Shown here in pieces: positions 1 to 8,387 of a DNA stretch of 64,000 nt (position 1 is its first letter; the number at the start of each line of letters is the position of its first letter). The position numbers and the translations under genes were made by a program. Source of the DNA: Taishania sp. (GTDB taxonomy: Bacteria > Bacteroidota > Bacteroidia > Flavobacteriales_D > Crocinitomicaceae); NCBI GenBank assembly GCA_030150045.1, contig JASLGM010000039.1:153785-217784 (forward strand). The letters run 5' to 3'. The notes under the pieces were generated by a model. It saw only the letters and a program-made list of their open reading frames with translations. It was not told the origin of the DNA and made no database searches.

Positions 1-31
1 CTCTGTGGGTTTCAACCCCAAATCATAAATC

Positions 32-1477
32 ATGGCTTATACCGAGAATGAATTAGCGCAAGACTTAGAAAACCAGGAGTACAAATTCGGGTTTACGACC
101 AATATTGAGTCAGACAAAGCGCCAAATGGATTGAACGAAGATATCATTCGTTTTATCTCTAGTAAAAAGAATGAACCTGAATGGTTATTGGAATACCGTC
201 TGAATGCATTCCGTATTTGGAGTGAAATGACGGAACCTACTTGGCCACATGTTAGCTATACAAAACCAGATTTCCAGGCAATCTCTTATTATTCAGCTCC
301 TAAACAGACGAAGAAATATGAATCTTGGGACGATGTTGATCCTGAGATGAAAGAAACCATGAAAAAATTAGGGATTTCTTTAGAGGAGCAAAAAAGATTA
401 ACAGGTGTTGCAGTGGATTTTGTAATGGATTCTGTTTCTGTGGCGACTTCATTTAAGTCAAAATTAGCTGAATTAGGTATTATTTTCTGTTCCTTCTCTG
501 AAGCAGTACAAGAGCATCCTGAGTTAGTTAGAAAATATATGGGAACAGTTGTACCAACGACCGACAACTTTTATGCGGCTTTAAATTCAGCCGTATTTAC
601 AGACGGTTCATTCTGTTACATTCCTAAAGGCGTGAAATGTCCGATGGAGCTTTCCACTTACTTTAGAATTAACGAAAGTGGCACTGGGCAATTTGAACGC
701 ACCTTAGTTGTTGCAGATCAAGGAGCATACGTTTCTTATTTAGAAGGTTGTACTGCACCACAAAGAGATGAGAATCAATTGCACGCTGCTGTAGTTGAAT
801 TGATTGCTTTAGATGATGCAGAAATAAAATATTCTACTGTACAAAACTGGTACCCTGGAGACAAAGAAGGTAAAGGTGGTGTATTTAACTTTGTTACAAA
901 AAGAGGTTTGTGTGAGAGAAATGCAAAGATTTCTTGGACACAAGTAGAAACGGGGTCTGCAGTTACATGGAAGTACCCTTCTTGTATTTTAAAAGGTGAT
1001 TATTCAATTGGAGAGTTCTATTCTGTTGCAGTAACTAATAACTTACAACAAGCAGATACAGGTACTAAGATGATTCACTTAGGGAAACACACGAAAAGTA
1101 CTATCATTTCAAAAGGAATTTCTGCAGGTAAATCACAAAACTCTTACCGTGGATTGGTTCAAATCCATAAAGGAGCGGAGAATGCTAGAAATTTCTCTCA
1201 ATGTGATTCTTTGTTGATGACTGACCAATGTGGCGCACATACATTCCCTTATATTGAATGTAAAAACAGTTCTGCAAAAATTGAACATGAAGCGACTACT
1301 TCAAAAATTGGAGAAGACCAAATTTTCTATTGTTTACAAAGAGGTATTTCAGAAGAGAAAGCAATTGGTCTCATTGTAAATGGATACTGTAAAGATGTCT
1401 TGAATCAATTGCCAATGGAGTTTGCTGTGGAAGCACAAAAACTTTTAGCAATTAGTTTAGAAAATTCTGTTGGATAA
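32..1477 (+). CDS. sufB: Fe-S cluster assembly scaffold protein SufB
   Basis: Subunit of the cytosolic SufBCD complex, which builds Fe-S clusters from sulfane sulfur and iron for transfer to apoproteins. The 481-residue length fits the family. The C-terminal half has the hallmark SufB core: CDSLLMTDQCGAHTFPY, then IECKNSSAKIEHEATTSKIG and FYCLQRGISEEKA. These form the beta-helix core and the region that contacts SufC and SufD. The ATG follows a 31-nt piece of upstream sequence that ends at the window edge, so a preceding suf gene (sufA or a regulator) cannot be seen. sufC follows after 37 nt and sufD after that, all on the same strand, consistent with one operon. Identification is secure. Confidence 0.97.
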   Translation: MAYTENELAQDLENQEYKFGFTTNIESDKAPNGLNEDIIRFISSKKNEPEWLLEYRLNAFRIWSEMTEPTWPHVSYTKPDFQAISYYSAPKQTKKYESWDDVDPEMKETMKKLGISLEEQKRLTGVAVDFVMDSVSVATSFKSKLAELGIIFCSFSEAVQEHPELVRKYMGTVVPTTDNFYAALNSAVFTDGSFCYIPKGVKCPMELSTYFRINESGTGQFERTLVVADQGAYVSYLEGCTAPQRDENQLHAAVVELIALDDAEIKYSTVQNWYPGDKEGKGGVFNFVTKRGLCERNAKISWTQVETGSAVTWKYPSCILKGDYSIGEFYSVAVTNNLQQADTGTKMIHLGKHTKSTIISKGISAGKSQNSYRGLVQIHKGAENARNFSQCDSLLMTDQCGAHTFPYIECKNSSAKIEHEATTSKIGEDQIFYCLQRGISEEKAIGLIVNGYCKDVLNQLPMEFAVEAQKLLAISLENSVG

Positions 1478-1514
1478 TATATGTTGAATTTGGCAATGCC
1501 CAATACAAAGAAAG

Positions 1515-2276
1515 ATGATTAAAATTGAAAATTTACATGCCTCAATTGAAGGTAAAGAAATATTAAAAGGTTTAAACCTAGAAGTAAAAGCTGGAGAAGT
1601 TCATGCTATTATGGGGCCGAATGGAGCTGGGAAATCAACATTAGCTTCCGTACTTGCTGGACGTGAGGAGTATGAAATCACAGAAGGAAGCGTCGATTTT
1701 GATGGTCAAGATTTACTTGAACTATCCACAGAAGATCGCGCGCGAGAAGGTTTATTTTTAGCGTTTCAATATCCGGTAGAAATCCCAGGCGTTTCTAACG
1801 TAAACTTTTTACGTACGGCAATGAATGAAATTCGTGAACATAAAGGTCAAGACCCTATTTCGGCAAAAGAATTTTTAGCCTTGGTAAAAGAAAAATCTGC
1901 TTTGGTGGAATTGGACAGTAAATTGGCAAACCGATCAGTAAACGAAGGTTTTTCTGGTGGTGAAAAGAAAAGAAATGAGATTTTCCAAATGGCGATGTTA
2001 AACCCAAAACTGGCTATTTTGGATGAAACCGATTCTGGATTAGACATTGATGCATTGCGAATTGTTGCTGGTGGCGTTAATAAATTAAAAAGTGAAGAAA
2101 ATGCAACAATTGTAATTACCCACTACCAAAGATTACTTGATTATATCGTTCCGGATTTTGTTCATGTATTATACAATGGTCGCATTGTAAAAACAGGTCC
2201 TAAAGAATTAGCTTTAGAATTAGAGGAGAAAGGATACGATTGGATTAAAGCTGAAGTGGACGCTCAAAACGCTTAA
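1515..2276 (+). CDS. sufC: Fe-S cluster assembly ATPase SufC
   Basis: ABC-type ATPase that drives conformational change in SufBCD during cluster assembly; cytosolic, not a transporter component. Walker A GPNGAGKST is at residues 34-42, the signature FSGGEKKRNE near 146, and Walker B LAILDETDSGLD near 167-178. The ETDSGLD form of the D-loop is characteristic of SufC. The 253-residue length is normal. It lies between sufB and sufD with gaps of 37 and 21 nt, so it is co-transcribed. Family membership is seen directly in these motifs; the role follows from the family and the operon. Confidence 0.97.
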   Translation: MIKIENLHASIEGKEILKGLNLEVKAGEVHAIMGPNGAGKSTLASVLAGREEYEITEGSVDFDGQDLLELSTEDRAREGLFLAFQYPVEIPGVSNVNFLRTAMNEIREHKGQDPISAKEFLALVKEKSALVELDSKLANRSVNEGFSGGEKKRNEIFQMAMLNPKLAILDETDSGLDIDALRIVAGGVNKLKSEENATIVITHYQRLLDYIVPDFVHVLYNGRIVKTGPKELALELEEKGYDWIKAEVDAQNA

Positions 2277-2297
2277 TCCCCAAATAAATTTGTAGAA

Positions 2298-3560
2298 ATG
2301 AGTACAATTATAGAGGAATCAAAAGTACAAGCTTTTATCAAGGGGTTAACAAAAACAGCATTACCTATTGCTGCGGAACAACTTGTTTTAGCGGAGAAAG
2401 CGTTGGCAACTTTGGATTTTCCAACCACGCGTATCGAGGATTGGAAATATACACGTGTTACAAAAATCACGAATAAAACATTTCATTCAGAAGAAAGTAA
2501 AATTGATTGTTTACCTGTATTGCCTTTAAAAGACGAGGTAATTAACATCGTATTTATCAATGGTTTTTACTCTCCTGAATGGTCAACGGTGGATTTCCCT
2601 GCTGGATTGTCTATTCAAATAGGAAAAGAAATTAATTCTTCTGTTTTAGGAACATTTGCGTCTACAGAACGAAGTGTGTTCAGTGCAATGAACTTACTTT
2701 ATGCAACTGATGCCGTTCATGTTCAAATTGAAGATAAAGCTGTCATTGAAACGCCGATTCAAGTCGTGCATATTGCGAAAGGAACACAGGTAATTTCCAA
2801 TTCAAAAGTATTGATTACGGCGGGTGCTTTTTCAAAAGCACATGTTACTCAAGTTTATTTGTCAGAAGATGCAAGTGAGTGTTTTACAAATGTAACAACA
2901 GAAGTTGCTGTTGGTGCGAATGCTTATTTGAAAATAGACAAGTTACAAAATGAGAAAGAGGACAATTTTGCACTTCATCAAGACCATGTGAAACAGGCAA
3001 AAGACTCTAACTTCACCATTAATACGATTACGTTAAATGGTGGATTAGTTCGAAACAATCTAAATATTGATGTTGAAGGGCAGAATGTAGAAACTCACCT
3101 TAACGGTGCATTTGTTTTGAAAGGGAATCAGCATGTGGATAACCATACGTGTGTGGATCATTTGGTGTCGAATTGTGAATCGAATGAATTGTACAAAGGT
3201 GTAATGGATGAATCATCAACAGCTGTATTTAACGGTAAAGTTTTTGTTCGTAAGGATGCACAAAAGATTAATGCTTATCAATCTAATGGAAACGTATTGC
3301 TTTCTGATAACGCAAGTGTAAATACGAAGCCAGAATTAGAGATTTATGCTGATGATGTAAAATGTTCGCATGGTACAACAACTGGTCAATTAGATGAAGA
3401 AGCCATTTATTACTTACGTGCTCGTGGAATTTCTGAAAAATCTGCGAAAGCACTCATGGTAACGGCTTTCATTGGTGATGTCATTGAAAAAATTGAAAAT
3501 GAAGAACTAATTAATTATGTTCATGCATGTTTACATGAACGTTTTGGTTGGGATTTCTAG
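2298..3560 (+). CDS. sufD: Fe-S cluster assembly protein SufD
   Basis: Third subunit of SufBCD, a paralogue of SufB that pairs with it over a SufC dimer and is linked to iron entry. The C-terminal core carries CSHGTTTGQLDEEAIYYL followed by RARGISEKSAKALM, the usual SufD signature containing the conserved histidine. At 420 residues the length is typical, and the N-terminal 100 residues are variable, as in the family. It is the last gene of the operon: a strong terminator hairpin begins 10 nt after the stop. No cysteine desulfurase (sufS) or sufE follows, unlike in many Bacteroidota suf operons. Confidence 0.95.
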   Translation: MSTIIEESKVQAFIKGLTKTALPIAAEQLVLAEKALATLDFPTTRIEDWKYTRVTKITNKTFHSEESKIDCLPVLPLKDEVINIVFINGFYSPEWSTVDFPAGLSIQIGKEINSSVLGTFASTERSVFSAMNLLYATDAVHVQIEDKAVIETPIQVVHIAKGTQVISNSKVLITAGAFSKAHVTQVYLSEDASECFTNVTTEVAVGANAYLKIDKLQNEKEDNFALHQDHVKQAKDSNFTINTITLNGGLVRNNLNIDVEGQNVETHLNGAFVLKGNQHVDNHTCVDHLVSNCESNELYKGVMDESSTAVFNGKVFVRKDAQKINAYQSNGNVLLSDNASVNTKPELEIYADDVKCSHGTTTGQLDEEAIYYLRARGISEKSAKALMVTAFIGDVIEKIENEELINYVHACLHERFGWDF

Positions 3561-3570
3561 TCTTAAATAC

Positions 3571-3598
3571 TAAAGGTGGTCTGCGGATCACCTTTTTT
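3571..3598 (+). terminator. Rho-independent terminator of the suf operon
   Basis: Inverted repeat AAAGGTG...CACCTTT with a 10-nt loop, followed by a T run, 10 nt after the sufD stop codon. It closes the sufBCD transcript and separates it from the DUF4476 gene. Confidence 0.85.
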
Positions 3599-3676
3599 GC
3601 TTAAAAGTGGTAAGGTTTTTGAAACTTGTCTACCTTAGAACAAAAAAACAATCCTTTAACAAAGAATATATCAGTT

Positions 3677-4366
3677 ATGAAAAATAGTGCACTCATCGTA
3701 TTGTTTACACTTTGCACTTGGATGGCAAAAGCTAGTGAACTTTTTCTAAGAATGGAAATCCCTGCGGTTTATACTGTAAGTATCGGCGATCAATCGATTA
3801 CTAACTCAACAGGAAGATTCCGTTTTTTTGATCTTCCAGAGGGAAATCATCGCATTTATGTGTTTAATGGTATGACAAGTACGATCATTACAACGCAGGA
3901 TGTCTATTTAGCAAATAATGTACGTACGATCTTATTCATGAATAATTCGGGTCTTATTACAACGCAAGGGAACTATTCACTTGGAGTTAGAGATTGGTTT
4001 GATACATATTTAGTGGGTACTCCAATGCCGAATGGGAATGGCGGGGTGATCCAACCACAACCTTCAAATCCTAATGCGGATTTGAATCGTAATTTCGTCG
4101 ACTTTATTAAGTATTTACAGGATACTCATACGGATCAAAAGAAGTTGGAAAAGGCGAAGGAGTTTATTTCTCATTCGAAATTAACTGCGGAACATGTAGA
4201 AATCATTTTACGTACATTTAGCTTTGATACCTATCGTACACAATTTGCTATTTACGCTTATGATTATTTGACGGATCAGCACAACTATTTTATTTGGAAA
4301 GGTTGTTTTGACTTCAAGAGCAATTATGATAAAGTAGAGCAATCTATTAAGGCCAAGAAAAAGTAG
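3677..4366 (+). CDS. Secreted DUF4476 domain protein
   Basis: Exported protein of unknown function. Starting at this ATG gives 229 residues with a clear signal peptide (MKNSALIVLFTLCTWMAKAS). An in-frame TTG 51 nt upstream would bury the signal peptide behind 17 extra residues, so it was not used. The N-terminal half resembles a small beta-sandwich (residues about 20-95). A proline/asparagine-rich linker follows, then a helical C-terminal domain with the pattern of DUF4476 (ELD...VEIILRTFSFDTYRTQFAIYAYDYLTD). DUF4476 proteins are common in Bacteroidota and uncharacterised. A structured A-type repeat starts 4 nt after the stop codon. Confidence 0.8.
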   Translation: MKNSALIVLFTLCTWMAKASELFLRMEIPAVYTVSIGDQSITNSTGRFRFFDLPEGNHRIYVFNGMTSTIITTQDVYLANNVRTILFMNNSGLITTQGNYSLGVRDWFDTYLVGTPMPNGNGGVIQPQPSNPNADLNRNFVDFIKYLQDTHTDQKKLEKAKEFISHSKLTAEHVEIILRTFSFDTYRTQFAIYAYDYLTDQHNYFIWKGCFDFKSNYDKVEQSIKAKKK

Positions 4367-4370
4367 TGTT

Positions 4371-4514
4371 CAGCCCGGATGGAACGCGGCAGCTAAATGA
4401 ACTGTAAAGGGCGTGAGCGTTTGCTTTCCACTGCGACCATAGGAAGCACGTGGAAAGTAAACAGTGAACCCATTTGCGGGAATTTACTAAAGCGTGTAGA
4501 CCGAAATGGCTGCC
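4371..4514 (-). repeat. Structured element A, copy 1
   Basis: 144-nt copy of an interspersed structured family. Read on the minus strand it begins GGCAGCC and ends CGGGCTG; these ends pair (CAGCC with GGCTG). The core hairpin is CCACGTGCTTCC...GGTCGCAGTGG. In this copy its stem is extended by CTTT/AAAG and GTTTa/CAAAC pairs, and an outer AAAtGGG/CCCTTT stem encloses it. It fills the gap between the DUF4476 gene and a convergent lipoprotein gene. No B element accompanies it. Its role is unknown. Confidence 0.85.
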
Positions 4515-4530
4515 AAATAAAAATGAAAAA

Positions 4531-4567
4531 GCCCCATAACTCAATGTTACGGGGCTTCTTTTTTTTG
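4531..4567. terminator. Bidirectional terminator
   Basis: GCCCCATAAC-TCAAT-GTTACGGGGC hairpin flanked by an A run on the left and a T run on the right, so it can terminate in both directions. It lies 7 nt beyond the stop of the minus-strand lipoprotein gene and beyond the A element on the other side. Confidence 0.85.
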
Positions 4568-4573
4568 TATGAA

Positions 4574-4792
4574 TTATTTCAATTCGCAAACGATACTTGT
4601 TGTATTCCCTCCAGAATTCAAAGAGATTTCTCGTGCGTCGCAAAGCGCTTGTGCATTTTCTTTAGTGTCTTTAAACGTCTCTGTTGGGTGGTTGAAGTTC
4701 ACCAATGTGCTTGAGCAAGAACATGTATAATCTTTCGTACATGAAGCCAAAGTCAACACGGATAATCCTGCGATAAATAATACCTTTTTCAT
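4574..4792 (-). CDS. Small lipoprotein of unknown function
   Basis: 72-residue protein with a lipoprotein signal peptide: a KK-containing N-terminus, a hydrophobic stretch, then the lipobox LASC at residues 15-18. The mature part is about 54 residues with four further cysteines (CSC and two more near the end), suggesting disulfides in the periplasm or on the surface. No family is recognised. The start is the only ATG giving a complete signal peptide. A strong terminator follows directly. Confidence 0.75.
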   Translation of the reverse strand: MKKVLFIAGLSVLTLASCTKDYTCSCSSTLVNFNHPTETFKDTKENAQALCDAREISLNSGGNTTSIVCELK

Positions 4793-4835
4793 AAAAAACT
4801 GTTTTTAGTTGTTGATATATTCAAATTTAAGGAAA

Positions 4836-5372
4836 TTATCCTTCAATTTCGTCATCTGCATTTTTAATAAAGCTAGCGATTTCCGAAATAATAACTGCTT
4901 TTTTGATATCCATTTTTGGTTCTGCCTCCATAAATTCTTTCAAATGCCATTGTGCTTCGAGTAGATGGTGCTCTTCAGGATCGTTTACTGTGTTTTCGAG
5001 TATGGTCAAGCAATCTAATGCAATTAGGTAGTCCCCTTCACATGCCCACAACACGAAATCGGCCAAATATGGTGAATAATCCAAGTTTGTACTCCAAATC
5101 GTACTTAGTACCAATTGTTTTACGCTTTCGTTTTCTTCTTCACGCAGTACTTCAATGATTTCGGCAGGTGCGCTTGTGTCTTTCAGGGAAGACAAGAGTT
5201 CCACCACAAGAGCTACCACTTGATCGGTCCCTGTTTCTAAAAGGTTAATCATTAACGGTATGAAGGTGGCGTCGCCGTCTGCTTCGATTTCATTTAGGGC
5301 TTTAATCACGACAGCGTCATCCGAAGATGCAAGTGCTGCCATCATTTCCTTTTTCTTTTTTTCATTTGCCAT
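4836..5372 (-). CDS. HEAT-repeat-like protein
   Basis: 178-residue cytosolic protein without a signal peptide. The sequence is a series of amphipathic helix pairs, for example SDDAVVIKALNEIEADGDA and FIPLMINLLETGTDQ, then VVALVVELLSSLKD and APAEIIEVLREEENESVKQL. This spacing (about 35 residues) is that of HEAT repeats, which serve as protein-binding scaffolds. It is strongly acidic overall. A TAATTTTG -7 promoter box ends 4 nt before the ATG, implying a very short or absent leader. The gene is divergent from the solute-binding lipoprotein. Specific function unknown. Confidence 0.75.
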   Translation of the reverse strand: MANEKKKKEMMAALASSDDAVVIKALNEIEADGDATFIPLMINLLETGTDQVVALVVELLSSLKDTSAPAEIIEVLREEENESVKQLVLSTIWSTNLDYSPYLADFVLWACEGDYLIALDCLTILENTVNDPEEHHLLEAQWHLKEFMEAEPKMDIKKAVIISEIASFIKNADDEIEG

Positions 5373-5376
5373 ACTG

Positions 5377-5406
5377 CAAAATTAATCTAAAGATGCGAAG
5401 TGTAAA
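5377..5406 (-). promoter_or_regulatory. Promoter of the HEAT-repeat gene
   Basis: On the minus strand, a -7 box TAATTTTG (5377-5384) lies 19 nt downstream of a TTT triplet (5404-5406), close to the Bacteroidota -33/-7 consensus (TTTG, about 19 nt, TAnnTTTG). The box ends 4 nt before the start codon. Confidence 0.5.
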
Positions 5407-5443
5407 ATGTAAACCGTAATTTTAAGCTCAAATTATTGTTGTA

Positions 5444-6334
5444 ATGATACGTTTATCTTTTTTCTCTTTGTTTATTTTGCTTTTTGCGACACTTTTTTCG
5501 TGTGGTAATCCTTCCTTGGGTAAGCGTAAATCAAAAGAAATTACTTTAGCTATTTTAGGTGATGAGAAAGGTACTCCACAATTTTGGCAGTACTTTGAAC
5601 AAAACAAAAAGGTAAAAGTAATACCAGTTTATTTAACGGTAGACGCGTTTATGGCACAGGTGGATTCACATAGGTATAATTCTTCTTTTGATGTAATTTA
5701 CTGTCCTTCGGTGTTAACGCTCAAGGAATTAAAAAAACGTTTATCCCTACAACGAGTTCTAGATTTAAAGAACGGTAATTATGAAGATGGTTCTGATGCT
5801 AGTAAAAGTTGGTTTGTACTGGGTTATGATCCATATGTACTACAAAAGTCGGATCATATAAAAACATATTCGGATTTAAAAAATGGTGTGAGCTGGACGT
5901 TTAATGGTTCTGTTGAGCAGAAAAACTATTTTTTTAGGTTTGCAGCGATGCACTTCAATGATACGTCCAAATTCCGTGTTTGGGAAACGGCAATGCTCGC
6001 TCATCAATTGGAGGTTGCTCCGACACTTTTGGATAGTAATAGACAGGTAGCTAATAAGCATTTGTCGGTTTTTTCGAAAGTTAATCAAGAAGTCATTTTC
6101 CCTAATCAAGAAGGGGCGGGCATGTTTTATGATTTTTCTAGCTTGGGGATATTTCCGCATACTCGAAATTACGAGGCCGCAAAGTCATTTATGGATTGGA
6201 TGTTGCATCCAAAGAACATTGTCAGCGTAACAAACCGTTTACACTTGATACCTGCGAATTATGCGGACATTCATTTATACAAGCAGGTTTTGTTCCATCG
6301 TGCGTCTCCTGAAATGCTTTTGAGAAACCTTTGA
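5444..6334 (+). CDS. Substrate-binding-protein-like lipoprotein
   Basis: 296 residues with a lipoprotein signal peptide (hydrophobic core, then LFSC at residues 17-20). After it comes a two-lobe periplasmic binding-protein pattern. An early beta strand (EITLAILGDEKG) is followed by SSFDVIYCPSVLTLKEL, and the C-terminal lobe has AAKSFMDWMLHPKNIVSV then NRLHLIPAN. The latter resembles the end of Fe(III)/polyamine-type binding proteins, where residues near 'FLxWLLSPEAQ' close the cleft. No ABC permease or ATPase is adjacent, so the ligand is unknown. The gene is divergent from the HEAT-repeat gene. Family assignment is inference from the fold pattern. Confidence 0.65.
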   Translation: MIRLSFFSLFILLFATLFSCGNPSLGKRKSKEITLAILGDEKGTPQFWQYFEQNKKVKVIPVYLTVDAFMAQVDSHRYNSSFDVIYCPSVLTLKELKKRLSLQRVLDLKNGNYEDGSDASKSWFVLGYDPYVLQKSDHIKTYSDLKNGVSWTFNGSVEQKNYFFRFAAMHFNDTSKFRVWETAMLAHQLEVAPTLLDSNRQVANKHLSVFSKVNQEVIFPNQEGAGMFYDFSSLGIFPHTRNYEAAKSFMDWMLHPKNIVSVTNRLHLIPANYADIHLYKQVLFHRASPEMLLRNL

Positions 6335-6411
6335 TGTTCGATTATACGGGGGGAAAATTCGATTAAAGTAGTAATAAATTAATTTTAACGATTTCCTTAA
6401 ATTAAGTTTAG

Positions 6412-6428
6412 TTAGTTTGCGAAACTAA
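6412..6428. promoter_or_regulatory. Inverted repeat upstream of a membrane-protein gene
   Basis: TTAGTTT-GCG-AAACTAA, a 7-bp inverted repeat around a 3-nt centre, ending 8 nt before the start codon of the next gene. The position suits an operator or a translation-blocking hairpin; no regulator can be named. Confidence 0.3.
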
Positions 6429-6436
6429 TTGCAACA

Positions 6437-6850
6437 ATGAAACTCATGTTACCAAATACTACTACTATGGATCAAATGATTCAATCTAAACATGGTTACG
6501 TTTTATTCATTCGTAACGTTATTCTTACGCTGTCGTGTCTTGGCTATTTGTCAATTATTTACTTTTTGATTTTATTTCCTGTTACTTGGTTTGTCCTTTT
6601 ATTTTTAGGGATAGTTGGATGTATATTTTTGGCATTTGTTCAACAAATGTATCGTTCATGGGGCTCATGCTATTTACGTTCTGAGATGCTGATCATAAAG
6701 AAACTAAACAGGAAAGCAATGGTGGTCCCTGACTATTGTGTGAAGCGTTTGCGTACACGTTCTTTTATCTTTTTTAGTATGACACGTGTTGATTTTCTTT
6801 TAGATGGTCGTTATCAAACTGCACGCATTATTCATGAGAAGAAAGCTTAA
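6437..6850 (+). CDS. Small inner-membrane protein of unknown function
   Basis: 137 residues with two closely spaced hydrophobic segments (about 27-48 and 50-70: LTLSCLGYLSIIYFLILF and TWFVLLFLGIVGCIFLAF). A basic C-terminal domain of about 65 residues follows, probably cytosolic. The layout resembles short membrane proteins with a C-terminal PH-like or single-domain tail, but no family is recognised. Methionines at residues 4 and 11 are alternative starts. The gene ends 5 nt before the convergent rnpB. A 7-bp inverted repeat lies immediately upstream. Confidence 0.6.
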   Translation: MKLMLPNTTTMDQMIQSKHGYVLFIRNVILTLSCLGYLSIIYFLILFPVTWFVLLFLGIVGCIFLAFVQQMYRSWGSCYLRSEMLIIKKLNRKAMVVPDYCVKRLRTRSFIFFSMTRVDFLLDGRYQTARIIHEKKA

Positions 6851-6855
6851 AAAAA

Positions 6856-7227
6856 GGCAAATCTATAAGCCGGGTTCTGTATTCTCATAGGAGAATGTCT
6901 ATCATTTATCTACTCCATAGTTCACACTATGGCTCTATCAACCTACCCTCCAAGATCGGGCGAGCCACCCTTATTTCTCCGAAAAGAAAACCTTGGTTTA
7001 CATGGTCTTTCAACGCGTAAGGTTTACCAAGCTACATACCATCACTGGCTGCACGGTGCGCTCTTACCACACCTTTTCACTATGACCCCAATGTTTCCAT
7101 CGGGGCTACCTATTCTCTGTTGCACTTTCTGTCCCCTTTCGAGGCCTTCCCGTTAGGAAGTACGCTGCTCTCTGTTGCCCGGACTTTCCTCTCTCCATAA
7201 AACTGGACAGCGATAGACCGATTTGCC
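6856..7227 (-). ncRNA. rnpB: RNase P RNA (class A)
   Basis: Catalytic RNA of ribonuclease P, which matures tRNA 5' ends. On the minus strand the 5' part contains GGAGAGAGGAAAGTCCGGGC, the conserved P3/P4 entry. The 3' part contains ACAGAACCCGGCTTATAGAT, the universal 3' P4 strand and J2/4. The ends GGCAAAT... and ...ATTTGCC pair as helix P1 (ATTTGCC at 7221-7227 on the plus strand, GGCAAAT at 6856-6862). The length of about 372 nt is normal for class A. A TATTTTTG -7 box lies 5 nt upstream of the 5' end. Boundaries are set by the P1 pairing and could be off by a few bases. Confidence 0.95.
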
Positions 7228-7232
7228 TCGTA

Positions 7233-7240
7233 CAAAAATA
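7233..7240 (-). promoter_or_regulatory. -7 promoter box of rnpB
   Basis: TATTTTTG on the minus strand, ending 5 nt before the first P1 base of rnpB, which places transcription start at the RNA 5' end. The -33 triplet is weak (TTC at 17 nt). The box lies just 3' of the neighbouring T9SS gene's stop codon (6 nt away). Confidence 0.5.
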
Positions 7241-7245
7241 GACAT

Positions 7246-8322
7246 TTATAATTTAACGAACTTCTGGATTTTTGAGATTCCATTGCTGATTGCAGTAATA
7301 AAATACGCTCCTTTTTCAAGTTCAACAATATCAACTACTTGATGAACGCCAACAGAAGAAACACTTTTTACAATTTTTCCATTCAGATCAGAAATGATGA
7401 GTTGATCTATTGCTAGATCACTAGCAATTGTTAGTATTTCACGGGCAGGATTTGGATAGAATTGGAAAGACATCGCTTCAAGTTGTGATGTACTTAAAAG
7501 TTGATCTGTTAAATAAGTAACACTATTGACTACTTCTACACCAGCTACTATTCGTGTTGTAATTCTAAGTACGGGTTCTTTCTTAGCTGTTGCTAACCAT
7601 TCATAATGCCGTACATCAGGCTGTGCAAACCCCATCCATGTACCCGTAAGGTTAAACGAATCTTGCTCAGAAACCGAATGTTTAATGCGGATAGCATCAA
7701 ATGTCCCGAAAGGTGTTGTAACCTTACCATATCCATCAACGACACTCCCTATTTGGCGATATTGTTTCATTTCGGCAGCGAAAATAGGTTCTAAATTGAG
7801 TTTGGTAAATCCTCTTGAGGTATAATTTGTTCCAAAAGTTAAAGGGAAAATATATTTTGTTTCAATCGTATCGGATTTTACAGGTATTTTTTGTCCGTTT
7901 ACTTCAAGGGAATATCCTACAGTCGTGATTTTATTAGCGTCTTTTTTATAAAATTGACTGATTTCTCCTAGTGTTATAGGAAGGGTAACAGGGATATTAC
8001 TAAGGTCAAAATCAACGGCATTGGAGCGATAGCTTGCGGCATAATTTCCTGTTTGTGGTCCAAAAGTAAAGTTAACTAACATACCTGCCGACGCAACCGT
8101 CTGATATTTTTTTACATTTTGGTTTTGTGCTGTAAGTTGACTGTAGTCCCAAACTTTATTAGCACCAGTAGTTGTAAAATCAACGCTAAGGTTAGTCGCA
8201 TTGTTTACTAAATATTGCTGATCTGCAGCAGGAAAATCATTCTGATTGATTGTGATTTGTCCAAAAGCGAGAGGACAAACTGCCGCGCAAGTAAACAAAA
8301 TAGATTGGATAGTAGTTTTCAT
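7246..8322 (-). CDS. Secreted protein with T9SS type A C-terminal sorting domain
   Basis: 358 residues. The signal peptide (MKTTIQSILFTCAAVCPLAFG) directs Sec export. The last 75 residues form a type IX secretion sorting domain: FQFYPNPAREILTIAS, then LIISDLNGKIVKSV, KGAYFITAISNG and the basic end KIQKFVKL. The T9SS carries such proteins across the outer membrane and anchors or releases them. The middle (residues about 25-280) is beta-rich with no recognised catalytic motif. It is a single-gene unit whose 3' end abuts rnpB. The function of the passenger is unknown. Confidence 0.88.
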   Translation of the reverse strand: MKTTIQSILFTCAAVCPLAFGQITINQNDFPAADQQYLVNNATNLSVDFTTTGANKVWDYSQLTAQNQNVKKYQTVASAGMLVNFTFGPQTGNYAASYRSNAVDFDLSNIPVTLPITLGEISQFYKKDANKITTVGYSLEVNGQKIPVKSDTIETKYIFPLTFGTNYTSRGFTKLNLEPIFAAEMKQYRQIGSVVDGYGKVTTPFGTFDAIRIKHSVSEQDSFNLTGTWMGFAQPDVRHYEWLATAKKEPVLRITTRIVAGVEVVNSVTYLTDQLLSTSQLEAMSFQFYPNPAREILTIASDLAIDQLIISDLNGKIVKSVSSVGVHQVVDIVELEKGAYFITAISNGISKIQKFVKL

Positions 8323-8387
8323 AAAGAAATGAGTTGATAATTATTTTGTAATATTAAATAAAAAACACATCCAAGAAACAATTCAAG

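Noticed and set aside
4397..4714. Plus-strand ORF over element A copy 1 and the lipoprotein gene
   Set aside because: It runs through a structured repeat, a terminator and an antisense gene; a shadow.
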